29,181 bases of DNA from NCBI RefSeq assembly GCF_937920985.1, contig NZ_CALDXR010000003.1, positions 1-29,181 of the forward strand, in the 5' to 3' direction. The translations under genes were made by a program, and so were the position numbers. The stretch comes from an uncultured Phascolarctobacterium sp. (GTDB taxonomy: Bacteria; Bacillota; Negativicutes; Acidaminococcales; Acidaminococcaceae). This document shows positions 1 to 7,348 of the stretch, one piece after another (the first letter of the stretch is position 1; every line of letters starts with the position of its first letter). The notes beneath the pieces were generated by a model. The model was not told the DNA's origin and searched no databases. It saw only the letters and a list, made by a program, of their open reading frames with translations.

Positions 1-90
1 GGTAGCTGGAAGCGTAATGTTACCTGCAGTTTTGTAAGAACATACTTTAAGTTTACTTGAAGAGGAGAGAAAAGTCAAGGGAGAAGAGTA
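1..90 (+). repeat. Decayed copy of part of the small gene at 3284-3487
   Basis: This stretch aligns without large gaps to 3328-3417 and shares long identical runs (for example GTAATGTTACCTGCAGTTT). In the frame of the other copy it reads VAGSVMLPAVL and then a stop, where the other copy reads VAESVMLPAVWEEHA, so this copy is broken. It is also cut by the window edge. Similarity fades after about position 90. Confidence 0.75.
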
Positions 91-379
91 TCGCCGCAGG
101 CGATGACTGAGGGGTGTTTTAAAGCGGTAATCAGGCCTTTAACAAGGTAACAAGCCTCTCAACATACTTTTACTATAGCATACCAAGCAACTTTAAGCAT
201 GCTGGCAACTTCGTCTTAATATACGCTTAGCAAGATTTCCCGGCAGCATAAGAAAGCGTTTCCTACCATCTCCAGCAGGAAATTTTCGTCCGCCAGCGAA
301 TAAATATAAATATAGAGAAACTTAAGGATGATAGCTAGGATAATAAATCTAAAAATTGGTAGGAGGGTAACGCTAAAAG
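91..379. other. Intergenic, no gene seen
   Basis: I see no convincing coding region, RNA gene or terminator here. The sequence is AT-rich towards its right end. A Shine-Dalgarno-like AGGAGGG near 361-367 belongs to the next gene. The left part is probably decayed coding sequence continuing from the repeat copy at the window edge. Confidence 0.5.
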
Positions 380-901
380 ATGAATTTTGCCAGATATAAA
401 CGAATTGGAAAAATGCGATATGTTAAAAAGGGAACGGAAATTGCTGATGAGTATAGTGTGTACGCTACGAACGATGAAAAAGCAGCAGATGTGCTCTTTG
501 AAAATGGCTTGTATAACGAATCTGCTTATTATTATATTCAAGCTATGGAAAAAGTAGTAAAGACAGCGATAAGCTCCAAGGTGGATGTGACGAATACTTA
601 TTATGCAGCTAAACTTAAGGATATAGGGCATTCGCTCGATTTAGCGATAGATTTTTTCCTTGAACTTTTAGTATATGGTAAAGATGATGTATTGGCGCAG
701 CAATTAGAGCATCAATTGAAAGCTGTTGTCTTTAAAAATGTTCGTTTTAGTAGCTTGCATAATAATATACGCTATCCAATTTATAGTGAGAAAAGGGGTT
801 CTTATGGTTTTTTAGAGATATCTGAAGAGGATTGCGAAGAATTGCAGCATATGCTTAAGGTTCTGAAAGAATATATGAAGCAGATTCAGGTTATGATTTG
901 A
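380..901 (+). CDS. HEPN-domain-like protein
   Basis: This is a 173-aa, mostly helical protein. Residues about 35-65 (DEKAADVLFENGLYNESAYY and the AMEKVVKTAI that follows) match the helix pattern of the PF05168-type HEPN domain, in which an amphipathic 'hyAesAyyhlqqAlE' helix precedes a linker. The LHNNIRYPIY segment near residues 130-140 corresponds to the RYP motif that often closes this domain. The RX4-6H ribonuclease motif of toxic HEPN proteins is not evident. Family members often pair with a minimal nucleotidyltransferase (MNT), but none is adjacent. The AGGAGGG about 13 nt upstream supports the 380 start, though the spacing is long; an internal ATG at 413 is an alternative. HEPN membership is a pattern judgement; a role in defence or stress is inference. 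Confidence 0.6.
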   Translation: MNFARYKRIGKMRYVKKGTEIADEYSVYATNDEKAADVLFENGLYNESAYYYIQAMEKVVKTAISSKVDVTNTYYAAKLKDIGHSLDLAIDFFLELLVYGKDDVLAQQLEHQLKAVVFKNVRFSSLHNNIRYPIYSEKRGSYGFLEISEEDCEELQHMLKVLKEYMKQIQVMI

Positions 902-1064
902 TGAAAAGCATAAAAAGGCGAACCGTTATGAAATACTCGAGCTTTAACTATGCCAAAGCATCGTGTTTGGCAAAACTAAAAAAGCTAGTCCATGCTCAGA
1001 CGTAATGAAGCAATATTATAATGTAAAATGAATTTTGGCTTATGAATAATTAAGGAGAAATAAT

Positions 1065-2129
1065 ATGTCTGGCAAATCACTACCGAAACCTTGCTCAAAG
1101 ACAGCATTGAATAAAAAATATCAGCTTCTTGCAATAGAAACAAAGGGACGTCTTGATACAGCGACTGAAAAGGGTAGAACGAATATTGATCTGCTTAGGA
1201 AATACTATAATGCTTTTTCCAACCTATATGGTGCTATTATCCTTGACGACGCTTGGGATATATTTAAACTGGTTGAAAAGACTATAATTTCAAAGAAGCA
1301 GATTCTGAAGAAGGATTTCCTGGCATTTTCAGAAGTAGCCAGATATGAAGCACATAACTATTTTGTACTGGAGATAGATGAGCTTTATGAGGCAGAAAAG
1401 CGTGGTGGCGCCGCCAGACGTTTTATTGTGAATAAAAAACTTTATAAAAAAGGTTATTCAAGATTCGACTTTTATTATCGGCTTGCTGATAAGCAATTAA
1501 ATCATCCGTTATGCGTTTTGGATAGGGATGAACTGCTTTCCTGGGACGATCCGGGGATGCTTTGGCGCTCGGCTGAAGGAACTGCGTTAAAGTTGTTTGT
1601 CGAAAGCCTTAGCGTTGACAACGAATCTGCAAACAGAGATATTCATGGTGAGAAGATTGCAGGCAAGCGTTTAAAGGACTTTGTTTTCTGGCACGATAGT
1701 GAAGATTTTGCTTACTCATATGCTAAGCGCGAATGGGAAAAGAAAGAGCTGGAAGAATACCAGAACATAGTCGAATCCGAGAAAATACTTAGATCAATAG
1801 AGAGATACATTAATAGTGCAGTACTATATACCGAGATAAATAAGCAAATAGAGTTTATTTTAACTGATTTGCAAGAAGTTGGTGTATGTTTGACGGAACA
1901 GCAGTTTAAAATCTTTTTCAGGCTATACAGTGACTTTTCAAACAACAGCCGTAAATGGCCTTTATGTGGTTGGAAGCCAGTTGAACTCAGCAGGCTATAT
2001 AATCATTTTTCTAAGCCGTCTATTTCGTTTGGCAAAAATATGCAGCAGGCATTTGAGGATGGAAGCATAAATAAGGACGAACTTATGGAAGGGATTAGAA
2101 AATTGGGGGTTGATGTAGTAGAGGAGTAA
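1065..2129 (+). CDS. Hypothetical protein with an NN(S/T)RxW..G..P.EL motif
   Basis: I do not recognise this 354-aa protein with certainty. It is soluble and charged, with no signal peptide or membrane segment. Residues 230-270 are rich in Glu and Lys and probably helical. The block LTEQQFKIFFRLYSDFSNNS followed by RKWPLCGWKPVEL near residues 277-308 resembles a motif (NNTRxWxNNGHTPxEL) that I associate with clostridial SEC-C-containing proteins. The cysteine-rich SEC-C tail itself is absent, and the protein ends in a Glu-rich tail. A good ribosome site (AAGGAG, 1051-1056) precedes the ATG. It shares a bidirectional terminator with the convergent Rpn gene. Its neighbours, a HEPN-like gene and an Rpn nuclease, suggest accessory DNA. 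The function is unknown. Confidence 0.6.
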   Translation: MSGKSLPKPCSKTALNKKYQLLAIETKGRLDTATEKGRTNIDLLRKYYNAFSNLYGAIILDDAWDIFKLVEKTIISKKQILKKDFLAFSEVARYEAHNYFVLEIDELYEAEKRGGAARRFIVNKKLYKKGYSRFDFYYRLADKQLNHPLCVLDRDELLSWDDPGMLWRSAEGTALKLFVESLSVDNESANRDIHGEKIAGKRLKDFVFWHDSEDFAYSYAKREWEKKELEEYQNIVESEKILRSIERYINSAVLYTEINKQIEFILTDLQEVGVCLTEQQFKIFFRLYSDFSNNSRKWPLCGWKPVELSRLYNHFSKPSISFGKNMQQAFEDGSINKDELMEGIRKLGVDVVEE

Positions 2130-2178
2130 AGTGAGTGAAAATACTGCATAAATTGACAGCATAAGAGCACATTAAACT

Positions 2179-2213
2179 AAAGGCGTTCTACCTGACTGTG
2201 GTAGAACGCCTTT
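2179..2213. terminator. Bidirectional intrinsic terminator
   Basis: A 14-bp perfect stem (AAAGGCGTTCTACC with GGTAGAACGCCTTT) encloses a 7-nt loop. It lies between the convergent genes ending at 2129 (plus) and 2234 (minus). A TTTAATTT tract follows on the plus strand, and a short T-rich tract (TTTAGTTTAAT) on the minus strand. Confidence 0.85.
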
Positions 2214-2233
2214 AATTTGGGTGCGTGAGCTTA

Positions 2234-3127
2234 TCAAGCCTGTTCAGCTTTCAAAGCTTCAACCTGTTCAATTGAGAGAGAAGTAGCTTTGGCAATATCC
2301 TGCACAGTAAGTCCCATGCTGAAAAGACGTTTAGCAGTAGCAAGGTTGGCATTGTTTTCGCCTTTGGCAATGCCTATAGCTTCGCCTTCAACAAGGCCTA
2401 CGTCTTTGCCTTCAGCAAAGCCGATGTCCTTGCCTTCAGCAATACCTTCGCGCCGTTCATCCAACAAACGAGCTTCCATAAGCATAAATTCTCGCCTCAC
2501 TTTCGTATCAAGTTTCAAGTAACTGATTTCATCGTCAATCTGCTTAGTGAAATCAGTAGTTACAATGTGATTATTGACATAATCATAAAAGCTTTTAAGA
2601 TCCTTGGAGATTTCGCCATGCGTACCCTTAGTGTTCAAAAGCATCGTAGTTGCTTCATCCGGAAGCTCAAGCTCCAAATCCTCCAGACAGCGCTTTTTAA
2701 AGGTGTAGACGTAATTACCTTTTTCAAAGAAATCAAAAATGCAGATGAAGATGATGTAGGTCGGCGGCAGCAGGTCATAAGGCTGTCCCGCCTGCAGCAA
2801 ATCAAAATCAAGCAGCGCCTGATAATAGCGCGAGCGTTTGGGCAGGACGAAGGCTTTGGTTTGGGGATTCTTTTTGTTCTTTACCTGCATCTCCAGATTA
2901 TAGTGCGTATTCTTGTCATCTGCTACGATGATATCCAGGCGGATGCCGTGGCTCGTGTAGTTAGGATCAATAGTTTTTTCTGCCTCTATGTAGTTGATGT
3001 CTGCAATCTCAATCTGCAGCAGCTCCTCCAGCAGATGCTTGCAGATGCGCTTGCGCGACATAACCTTCTTGAAGATGAAGTCACTTTGAATCGTCAGGTT
3101 TGCAAATTTTGTTAGCAGGTCTTGCAT
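2234..3127 (-). CDS. Rpn family recombination-promoting nuclease / putative transposase
   Basis: This 297-aa protein has the layout of the PD-(D/E)XK 'putative transposase' family (PF12784, Rpn). It opens with an N-terminal SDFIFKKVM segment. The nuclease core follows as GIRLDIIV (Asp65) and YNLEMQV (Glu79-x-Gln81), then a YYQALLD helix (101-107). The C-terminus carries a degenerate tandem repeat of EG(I/V)..GxAEGKD.G type (about residues 228-260) and ends in a small helical region like a helix-turn-helix (LFSMGLTVQDIAKATSLSIE). Known Rpn proteins nick or cut DNA and promote RecA-independent recombination; they are not classical transposases, and no terminal inverted repeats are seen. A GGAGAGA Shine-Dalgarno precedes the ATG on the minus strand. 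A terminator-like hairpin lies in the presumed leader. Confidence 0.9.
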   Translation of the reverse strand: MQDLLTKFANLTIQSDFIFKKVMSRKRICKHLLEELLQIEIADINYIEAEKTIDPNYTSHGIRLDIIVADDKNTHYNLEMQVKNKKNPQTKAFVLPKRSRYYQALLDFDLLQAGQPYDLLPPTYIIFICIFDFFEKGNYVYTFKKRCLEDLELELPDEATTMLLNTKGTHGEISKDLKSFYDYVNNHIVTTDFTKQIDDEISYLKLDTKVRREFMLMEARLLDERREGIAEGKDIGFAEGKDVGLVEGEAIGIAKGENNANLATAKRLFSMGLTVQDIAKATSLSIEQVEALKAEQA

Positions 3128-3191
3128 GGTTTCTCTCCTTTCATTTTAACACAGATGTTATAAAAAATACATAAGCAGTGCCAAAACAAAA

Positions 3192-3238
3192 AAGAGCAGC
3201 ACCCTGACGATTAAAAATCGTCAGTTTGTACTACTCTT
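3192..3238 (-). terminator. Terminator-like hairpin upstream of the Rpn gene
   Basis: A perfect inner stem (CTGACGATT-aaa-AATCGTCAG, 3204-3224) is extended by an outer stem (AAGAGCAGCAC with GTACTACTCTT) that includes G-U pairs. The T-tract lies on the minus strand (TTTTTTGTTTT, complement of 3183-3193). Since the Rpn gene starts at 3127 on the same strand, this could be a leader attenuator, or the terminator of a minus-strand gene that has been lost. Confidence 0.65.
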
Positions 3239-3283
3239 AGAATGTACCAGATAAATGGCCTTGCTTAAGCTTCTGCAGCTAAA

Positions 3284-3487
3284 GTGGAGCTGCAGGATAT
3301 ACTGCTTATTTTCTTGTCCGTAGGTAAGGTAGCTGAAAGCGTAATGTTACCTGCAGTTTGGGAAGAACATGCTTTAAGTTTACTTGAAATTCAGGAGAAT
3401 GTCAAGGAGAAGAGTGGATTCACCGTGTGCCACGCCAAGCTTACGGACGCAGAGGTGCGTGAGCTGGCGTCCAAGCTGACAGCATAA
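3284..3487 (+). CDS. Small protein of unknown function, possibly a gene remnant
   Basis: This 67-aa ORF starts at a GTG with no clear Shine-Dalgarno. An in-frame stop lies only 16 nt upstream. The C-terminal half (FTVCHAKLTDAEVRELASKL) reads like the charged helical tail of a real protein, and a decayed copy of the middle part occurs at the left window edge. That repeat suggests either a small real gene or the 3' end of a larger gene whose front has been lost. I do not recognise the family, and no function is assigned. Confidence 0.35.
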   Translation: MELQDILLIFLSVGKVAESVMLPAVWEEHALSLLEIQENVKEKSGFTVCHAKLTDAEVRELASKLTA

Positions 3488-3627
3488 TAACACAAACGTT
3501 TTTGGAAGTGAATATAATATAGCATTGAGTAAGACGTCTTATGGATTATTAATTTTAATGCACAAGCCGTTTGTACTTTCTTTCAATCAGATAACTTATG
3601 AGCCCATGTGCATTTTTTCTCTTTTCA

Positions 3628-3656
3628 ATTACAGGAAAAATATGGTAAAATATAAT
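3628..3656 (+). promoter_or_regulatory. Probable promoter of the molybdenum cluster
   Basis: A consensus TATAAT (3651-3656) lies 17 bp downstream of ATTACA (3628-3633, 4 of 6 matches to TTGACA). A second reading uses the extended -10 TGGTAAAAT (3643-3651). Either would start transcription about 40 nt before the first structural gene. I see no ModE-type palindrome nearby. Confidence 0.5.
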
Positions 3657-3696
3657 AGAGTAAGTATGCAATACAAACAGAAGAGGAGGGCAGTAT

Positions 3697-4488
3697 ATGT
3701 TGACAATTCGTGAATATAAACAGGCAGCAACGCTGGAGGAGGCGTGGCAGCTGAACCAGAAGCGCCCCAACCGCGTGCTTGGCGGTATGCTGTGGCTGCG
3801 CCTGAGCAAGGGCAATGTGCAGACGGCGATTGATTTGTCGGCTTTAGGCCTGGATACAATAGAGGAAACTGAAACAGAATTCCGCATCGGTGCGATGGTG
3901 AGCTTGCGCCAGCTGGAGCTGCATGCAGGCTTTACTGCTTACAGCGAGGGAGCAAATAAGGAGGCGCTGCGCCATATTGTAGGTGTGCAGTTCCGCAATC
4001 TTGCTACCGTAGGCGGCAGTGTGTTCGGACGCTTCGGCTTTTCGGATGTGCTGACACTGCTTTTGGTAATGGACAGCTATGTGGAATTATACAAGGGCGG
4101 TATCGTGCCGCTGGCAGATTTTGTGAATATGCCGTATGACAGAGATATTCTGGTACGCATTATTGTTAAAAAGACAGCAGCGCATTACAGCTATAAATCC
4201 GTGCGCATCAGCAAAACCGACTTCCCGGTGCTGACCTGCGCGGCGGCGCTGACGCAGGAAGGCGTGCAGGCCGCAGTGGGCGCACGCCCGGCGAAGGCAG
4301 CGCTGGTAAAGGATGCCGAGCAGCTCGCAACTCTGCCTATGACTGCCGAGAAGGCACAGGCCTTTGCGGAATATGCTGCAGGCTTACTGCCGACGGAAAC
4401 CAATCCGCGCGGCAGTGCTGCGTACCGTACACACCTGATTAAGGTGCTGACAGCAAGATGTTTAACAGAACTGGGAGGTAAGGCCTGA
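3697..4488 (+). CDS. Molybdenum hydroxylase FAD-binding subunit (xanthine dehydrogenase family)
   Basis: This 263-aa protein is the medium, FAD-binding subunit of a CO dehydrogenase/xanthine dehydrogenase-type enzyme; it passes electrons from the iron-sulfur subunit to an acceptor. Visible motifs are RVLGGMLWLRL (residues 26-36, the position of the usual pyrophosphate-binding GGT loop) and VQFRNLATVGGSVF with SDVLTLLLVMDSYVEL (97-131), the classic second FAD-binding block. It is shorter than the usual 280-300 aa. No cysteine cluster for the extra [4Fe-4S] of 4-hydroxybenzoyl-CoA reductases is present. The ATG is preceded by an AGAGGAGGG ribosome site. Its stop shares one base with the start of the next gene, which supports translational coupling. 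The substrate cannot be read from the sequence. Confidence 0.85.
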   Translation: MLTIREYKQAATLEEAWQLNQKRPNRVLGGMLWLRLSKGNVQTAIDLSALGLDTIEETETEFRIGAMVSLRQLELHAGFTAYSEGANKEALRHIVGVQFRNLATVGGSVFGRFGFSDVLTLLLVMDSYVELYKGGIVPLADFVNMPYDRDILVRIIVKKTAAHYSYKSVRISKTDFPVLTCAAALTQEGVQAAVGARPAKAALVKDAEQLATLPMTAEKAQAFAEYAAGLLPTETNPRGSAAYRTHLIKVLTARCLTELGGKA

Positions 4489-4955
4489 TGGAGATAACCT
4501 TAACCTTAAATGGCAAAAAGCTGACACGTATGGTGGAGGATGATACAGTTTTACTCGATTTTCTGCGCAAGGAAGGCTGCTACAGCGTGAAGCGCGGCTG
4601 TGACACTACCAACTGCGGTTTGTGCACTGTATTTATGGATGATAAGCCGGTGCTTTCCTGTGCTGTTCTGGCAGCGCGTGCCGCCGGCCACAGCATCGTG
4701 ACGATGGAGGGAATGCAGCAGGAGGCAGCGGAATTCGGTGCCTTTATTGCAGACCAGGGCGCGGAGCAGTGCGGCTTCTGCAACCCCGGCATGATTATGA
4801 ACGCTATCGCGCTGCTGCGTGAAAACAGCGAGCCTACGGAAGCAGAAATCAAGGAATTTCTGGCAGGCAACCTGTGCCGTTGCTCCGGCTATGAGGGACA
4901 GCTGCGCGGAATCCAGAATTTCATCGCCTGGAAAAAAGCTCAGGCGCAGGCATAA
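4488..4955 (+). CDS. Molybdenum hydroxylase [2Fe-2S] subunit
   Basis: This 155-aa small subunit carries two [2Fe-2S] clusters that relay electrons from the molybdenum centre to FAD. The plant-ferredoxin-type cluster ligands are Cys38, Cys43, Cys46 and Cys58 (CX4CX2CX11C). The second, helical domain has Cys95, Cys98, Cys130 and Cys132 (CGFCNPGM and CRCSGY). All eight ligands and the usual spacing are intact and the length is typical. It lies between the FAD and molybdopterin subunits, an order common in bacterial CO dehydrogenase-like and clostridial xanthine dehydrogenase-like enzymes. Confidence 0.95.
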   Translation: MEITLTLNGKKLTRMVEDDTVLLDFLRKEGCYSVKRGCDTTNCGLCTVFMDDKPVLSCAVLAARAAGHSIVTMEGMQQEAAEFGAFIADQGAEQCGFCNPGMIMNAIALLRENSEPTEAEIKEFLAGNLCRCSGYEGQLRGIQNFIAWKKAQAQA

Positions 4956-4970
4956 GGAGGGGAGCTGCAG

Positions 4971-7250
4971 ATGAAAATAGTTAACCAATCCTACCGCAAA
5001 AAGGATGCTATGCAGCTGGTGACAGGCCAGCCTGTCTACACCGATGACCTGGTACCTAACGATTGCCTGCTTGTCAAGGTGCTGCGTTCTCCGCATGCGA
5101 ATGCAATTATTGAAAGCATCAACACCGCTATTGCAGTGAAGGTGCCTGATATCGAAGCAATTTATACCTGGGAGGATGTGGACCAGGACGGTGAGCGCTG
5201 CACCTACGCAGGCCAGACCTATCCCGAGCCCAGTCCTTATGACCGCCTGCTGCTGGACCGTCATGTACGCTTTGTCGGTGATATCGTAGCGATTGTTGCC
5301 GGCAAAACGGAAAAGGCTGTCGACAAGGCGCTGTCTTTGATTAAAGTAAAATATCAGCTGCTGGACGCAGTGCTTGACTTCCGCACTGCGTTGGATAATC
5401 CTGTGCTCGTGCATCCAGAGGATACTTGGAAGGCTCACTGCCCGGTCGGCGCCGATAATAAGCGCAACCTGTGTGCCCACGAGGTTATCGAGGACGGCGA
5501 GGTTGATAAGATTATGGCGGAATGCGATGTTGTTATCGACCAGACAACTCATACCAAGGCTGTACAGCAGGATATGATGGAGCCTTTCGTAACCTATTGC
5601 TCCATTGATACCTACGGCCGTCTGAATATCCTCAGCTCTACGCAGATTGTTTTCCACTGCCGCCGCATTATTGCGAACGCGCTGCATATCCCAAAAACCA
5701 TGGTGCGCGTGGTTAAACCGCGTATCGGTGGCGGCTTCGGCGCTAAGCAGAGCTGTGTCAGCGAAATGTATCCGGCCTTTGTTACCTGGAAAACAAAAAA
5801 GCCGAGTAAGATGATTTTCTCGCGTTATGAATGTCATATAGCTTCCAGCCCGCGCCACGAGATGGAGGTGCGCGTGCGTCTTGGTGCTACCAAAGAAGGC
5901 AAAATCCGCGCGATTGATTTATATACTCTTTCCAATACCGGTGCTTACGGCGAGCATGGTCCCACGACCGTCGGCCTTTCCGGTCACAAGTCTATTCCTC
6001 TGTATCGTACCGAGGCCTTCCGCTTCGGCTTTGACGTAGTTTACACCAACCTGCAGGCTGCAGGTGCTTATCGCGGTTACGGTGCTCCTCAGGGCATCTT
6101 TGCCGTGGAGTCCGCTGTGAACGAGCTGGCGGCACGCCTGAAGATGGACCCGATTAAGCTGCGTGAGATGAATATTACGCGTGAGGGCGATATTATGCCT
6201 GCTTATTATGGTGCGCCCAATACAAGCTGTGCGCTGGACCGCTGCCTGGAGCAGGTACGCGAGATGAGCGGCTGGGAGCAGAAGTTCCCGCTGCAGCAGC
6301 TGCCTGACGGCAAGGTACGCACAATGGGCGTGGCTATTGCGATGCAGGGAAGCTCCATTCCTTACTGCGACGTCGGCGGTGCTACTCTCAAAATCAACGA
6401 TGAGGGACATTACACACTGCTGATCGGTGCTGCCGATATGGGCACCGGCTGCGATACCGTTCTGGCGCAGATGGCAGCAGAGGTTTTGGAATGTGATTAC
6501 GATAACATTACCGTATTCGGTGCGGATACCGACGCTTCTCCTTATGACTCCGGTTCCTACGCATCCAGTACAACATATATTACCGGCAAGGCCGTAGAAA
6601 TCTGTGCACAGCGTTTGCGTGGTAAAATTTGCCAATTAGGCGCACGCCTGCTGGAATGCGGCACGGATCAGGTTGTCTTTGACGGACGCGAGGTGCGTGA
6701 TACCGTCAGCGACAAGGCTGTAAGCCTCTTTGATATCGCCACCGCTTCTATGGTGAATAACGATATCGCTTTGGAAGAAACCGTGGAGCAGAACAGTGTA
6801 CTGTCCCCGCCGCCGTTTATGGCCGGTGTGGCTGAGGTTGAAACCGATTTGCTGACAGGCGAGGCACAGGTAGTGAACTTCTATGCATCTGTTGACTGCG
6901 GTACTCCTGTTAACCCGCATCTGGCGAAGGTGCAGACCGAGGGCGGCATTTTGCAGGGCATCGGCATGGCGCTGATGGAAAACGTAACCTACAGTCCTAA
7001 AGGTCGTATTTACGAAAACTCCTTCATGCAGTATAAGGTTCCCTGCCGTGAGGATATCGGTCATATCTATGTTGACTTTGCCAGCAGCTATGAGGAAAGC
7101 GGTCCCTTCGGTGCCAAATCCGTGGGCGAGCTGGTAATCAATACTCCGGCTCCGGCGATTGCCGACGCAATTTATCAGGCAACCGGTAAGCGCTTCATGA
7201 CGCTGCCGATTACCCCGGAAAAAGTTGCTATGGGCGTTGACGAAGAATAA
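4971..7250 (+). CDS. Molybdenum hydroxylase molybdopterin-binding (catalytic) subunit
   Basis: This 759-aa subunit binds the molybdenum cofactor and hydroxylates the substrate using water as oxygen donor. Family signatures are all present: an N-terminal a/b hammerhead domain (about 15-125), the cofactor loop GGGFGAKQ (253-260), AYRGYGAPQG (366-375), and GAKSVGEL (714-721) carrying the catalytic glutamate at residue 720. The length is typical of separate large subunits of the xanthine dehydrogenase/nicotinate/aldehyde oxidoreductase superfamily. The substrate is not decided by these motifs; a purine or another N-heterocycle is plausible. The gene follows the Fe-S subunit by 15 nt with a GGAGGGGAG ribosome site, and cofactor genes follow. 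No XdhC-like maturation gene or cofactor cytidylyltransferase (mocA) is in the window. Confidence 0.92.
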   Translation: MKIVNQSYRKKDAMQLVTGQPVYTDDLVPNDCLLVKVLRSPHANAIIESINTAIAVKVPDIEAIYTWEDVDQDGERCTYAGQTYPEPSPYDRLLLDRHVRFVGDIVAIVAGKTEKAVDKALSLIKVKYQLLDAVLDFRTALDNPVLVHPEDTWKAHCPVGADNKRNLCAHEVIEDGEVDKIMAECDVVIDQTTHTKAVQQDMMEPFVTYCSIDTYGRLNILSSTQIVFHCRRIIANALHIPKTMVRVVKPRIGGGFGAKQSCVSEMYPAFVTWKTKKPSKMIFSRYECHIASSPRHEMEVRVRLGATKEGKIRAIDLYTLSNTGAYGEHGPTTVGLSGHKSIPLYRTEAFRFGFDVVYTNLQAAGAYRGYGAPQGIFAVESAVNELAARLKMDPIKLREMNITREGDIMPAYYGAPNTSCALDRCLEQVREMSGWEQKFPLQQLPDGKVRTMGVAIAMQGSSIPYCDVGGATLKINDEGHYTLLIGAADMGTGCDTVLAQMAAEVLECDYDNITVFGADTDASPYDSGSYASSTTYITGKAVEICAQRLRGKICQLGARLLECGTDQVVFDGREVRDTVSDKAVSLFDIATASMVNNDIALEETVEQNSVLSPPPFMAGVAEVETDLLTGEAQVVNFYASVDCGTPVNPHLAKVQTEGGILQGIGMALMENVTYSPKGRIYENSFMQYKVPCREDIGHIYVDFASSYEESGPFGAKSVGELVINTPAPAIADAIYQATGKRFMTLPITPEKVAMGVDEE

Positions 7251-7265
7251 GATTTTTATAAGCTG

Positions 7266-7330
7266 AAAACAAATGTGGTTGCAAGAGCACATTTGTTTTG
7301 GCAGGCGTTATTCTCGTGTGAGAGTGACGC
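7266..7330 (+). other. Two hairpins between the hydroxylase and moaA
   Basis: The first hairpin has a 12-bp perfect stem (AAAACAAATGTG, 7266-7277, with CACATTTGTTTT, 7288-7299). The second has an 11-bp stem with G-U pairs (GCGTTATTCTC, 7305-7315, with GAGAGTGACGC, 7320-7330), ending just before the moaA ribosome site. There is no free T-run, so this looks like a partial attenuator or mRNA-stability element separating enzyme genes from cofactor genes. It is too short for the Moco RNA motif. Confidence 0.5.
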
Positions 7331-7348
7331 GATGGAAGGACTACAATC

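Noticed and set aside
929..1006. 25-codon ORF between the HEPN-like gene and the 354-aa gene
   Set aside because: It has no ribosome site and is too short to judge. Nothing else supports a gene here.
2567..3115. 182-aa plus-strand ORF
   Set aside because: It is antisense to the Rpn nuclease core; no ribosome site and no family pattern.
2234..3127. Complete insertion sequence around the Rpn gene
   Set aside because: I see no terminal inverted repeats or target duplication directly flanking the gene. The wider repeat at 1-90 and 3328-3417 is noted separately.
3525..3713. 62-aa ORF on the plus strand
   Set aside because: It covers the promoter and ribosome site of the hydroxylase operon and has no protein-like features.
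4551..5858. Long minus-strand ORF (435 aa)
   Set aside because: It lies opposite the Fe-S and molybdopterin subunits, whose motifs are unmistakable. Composition reflects the complementary strand of a codon-biased gene.
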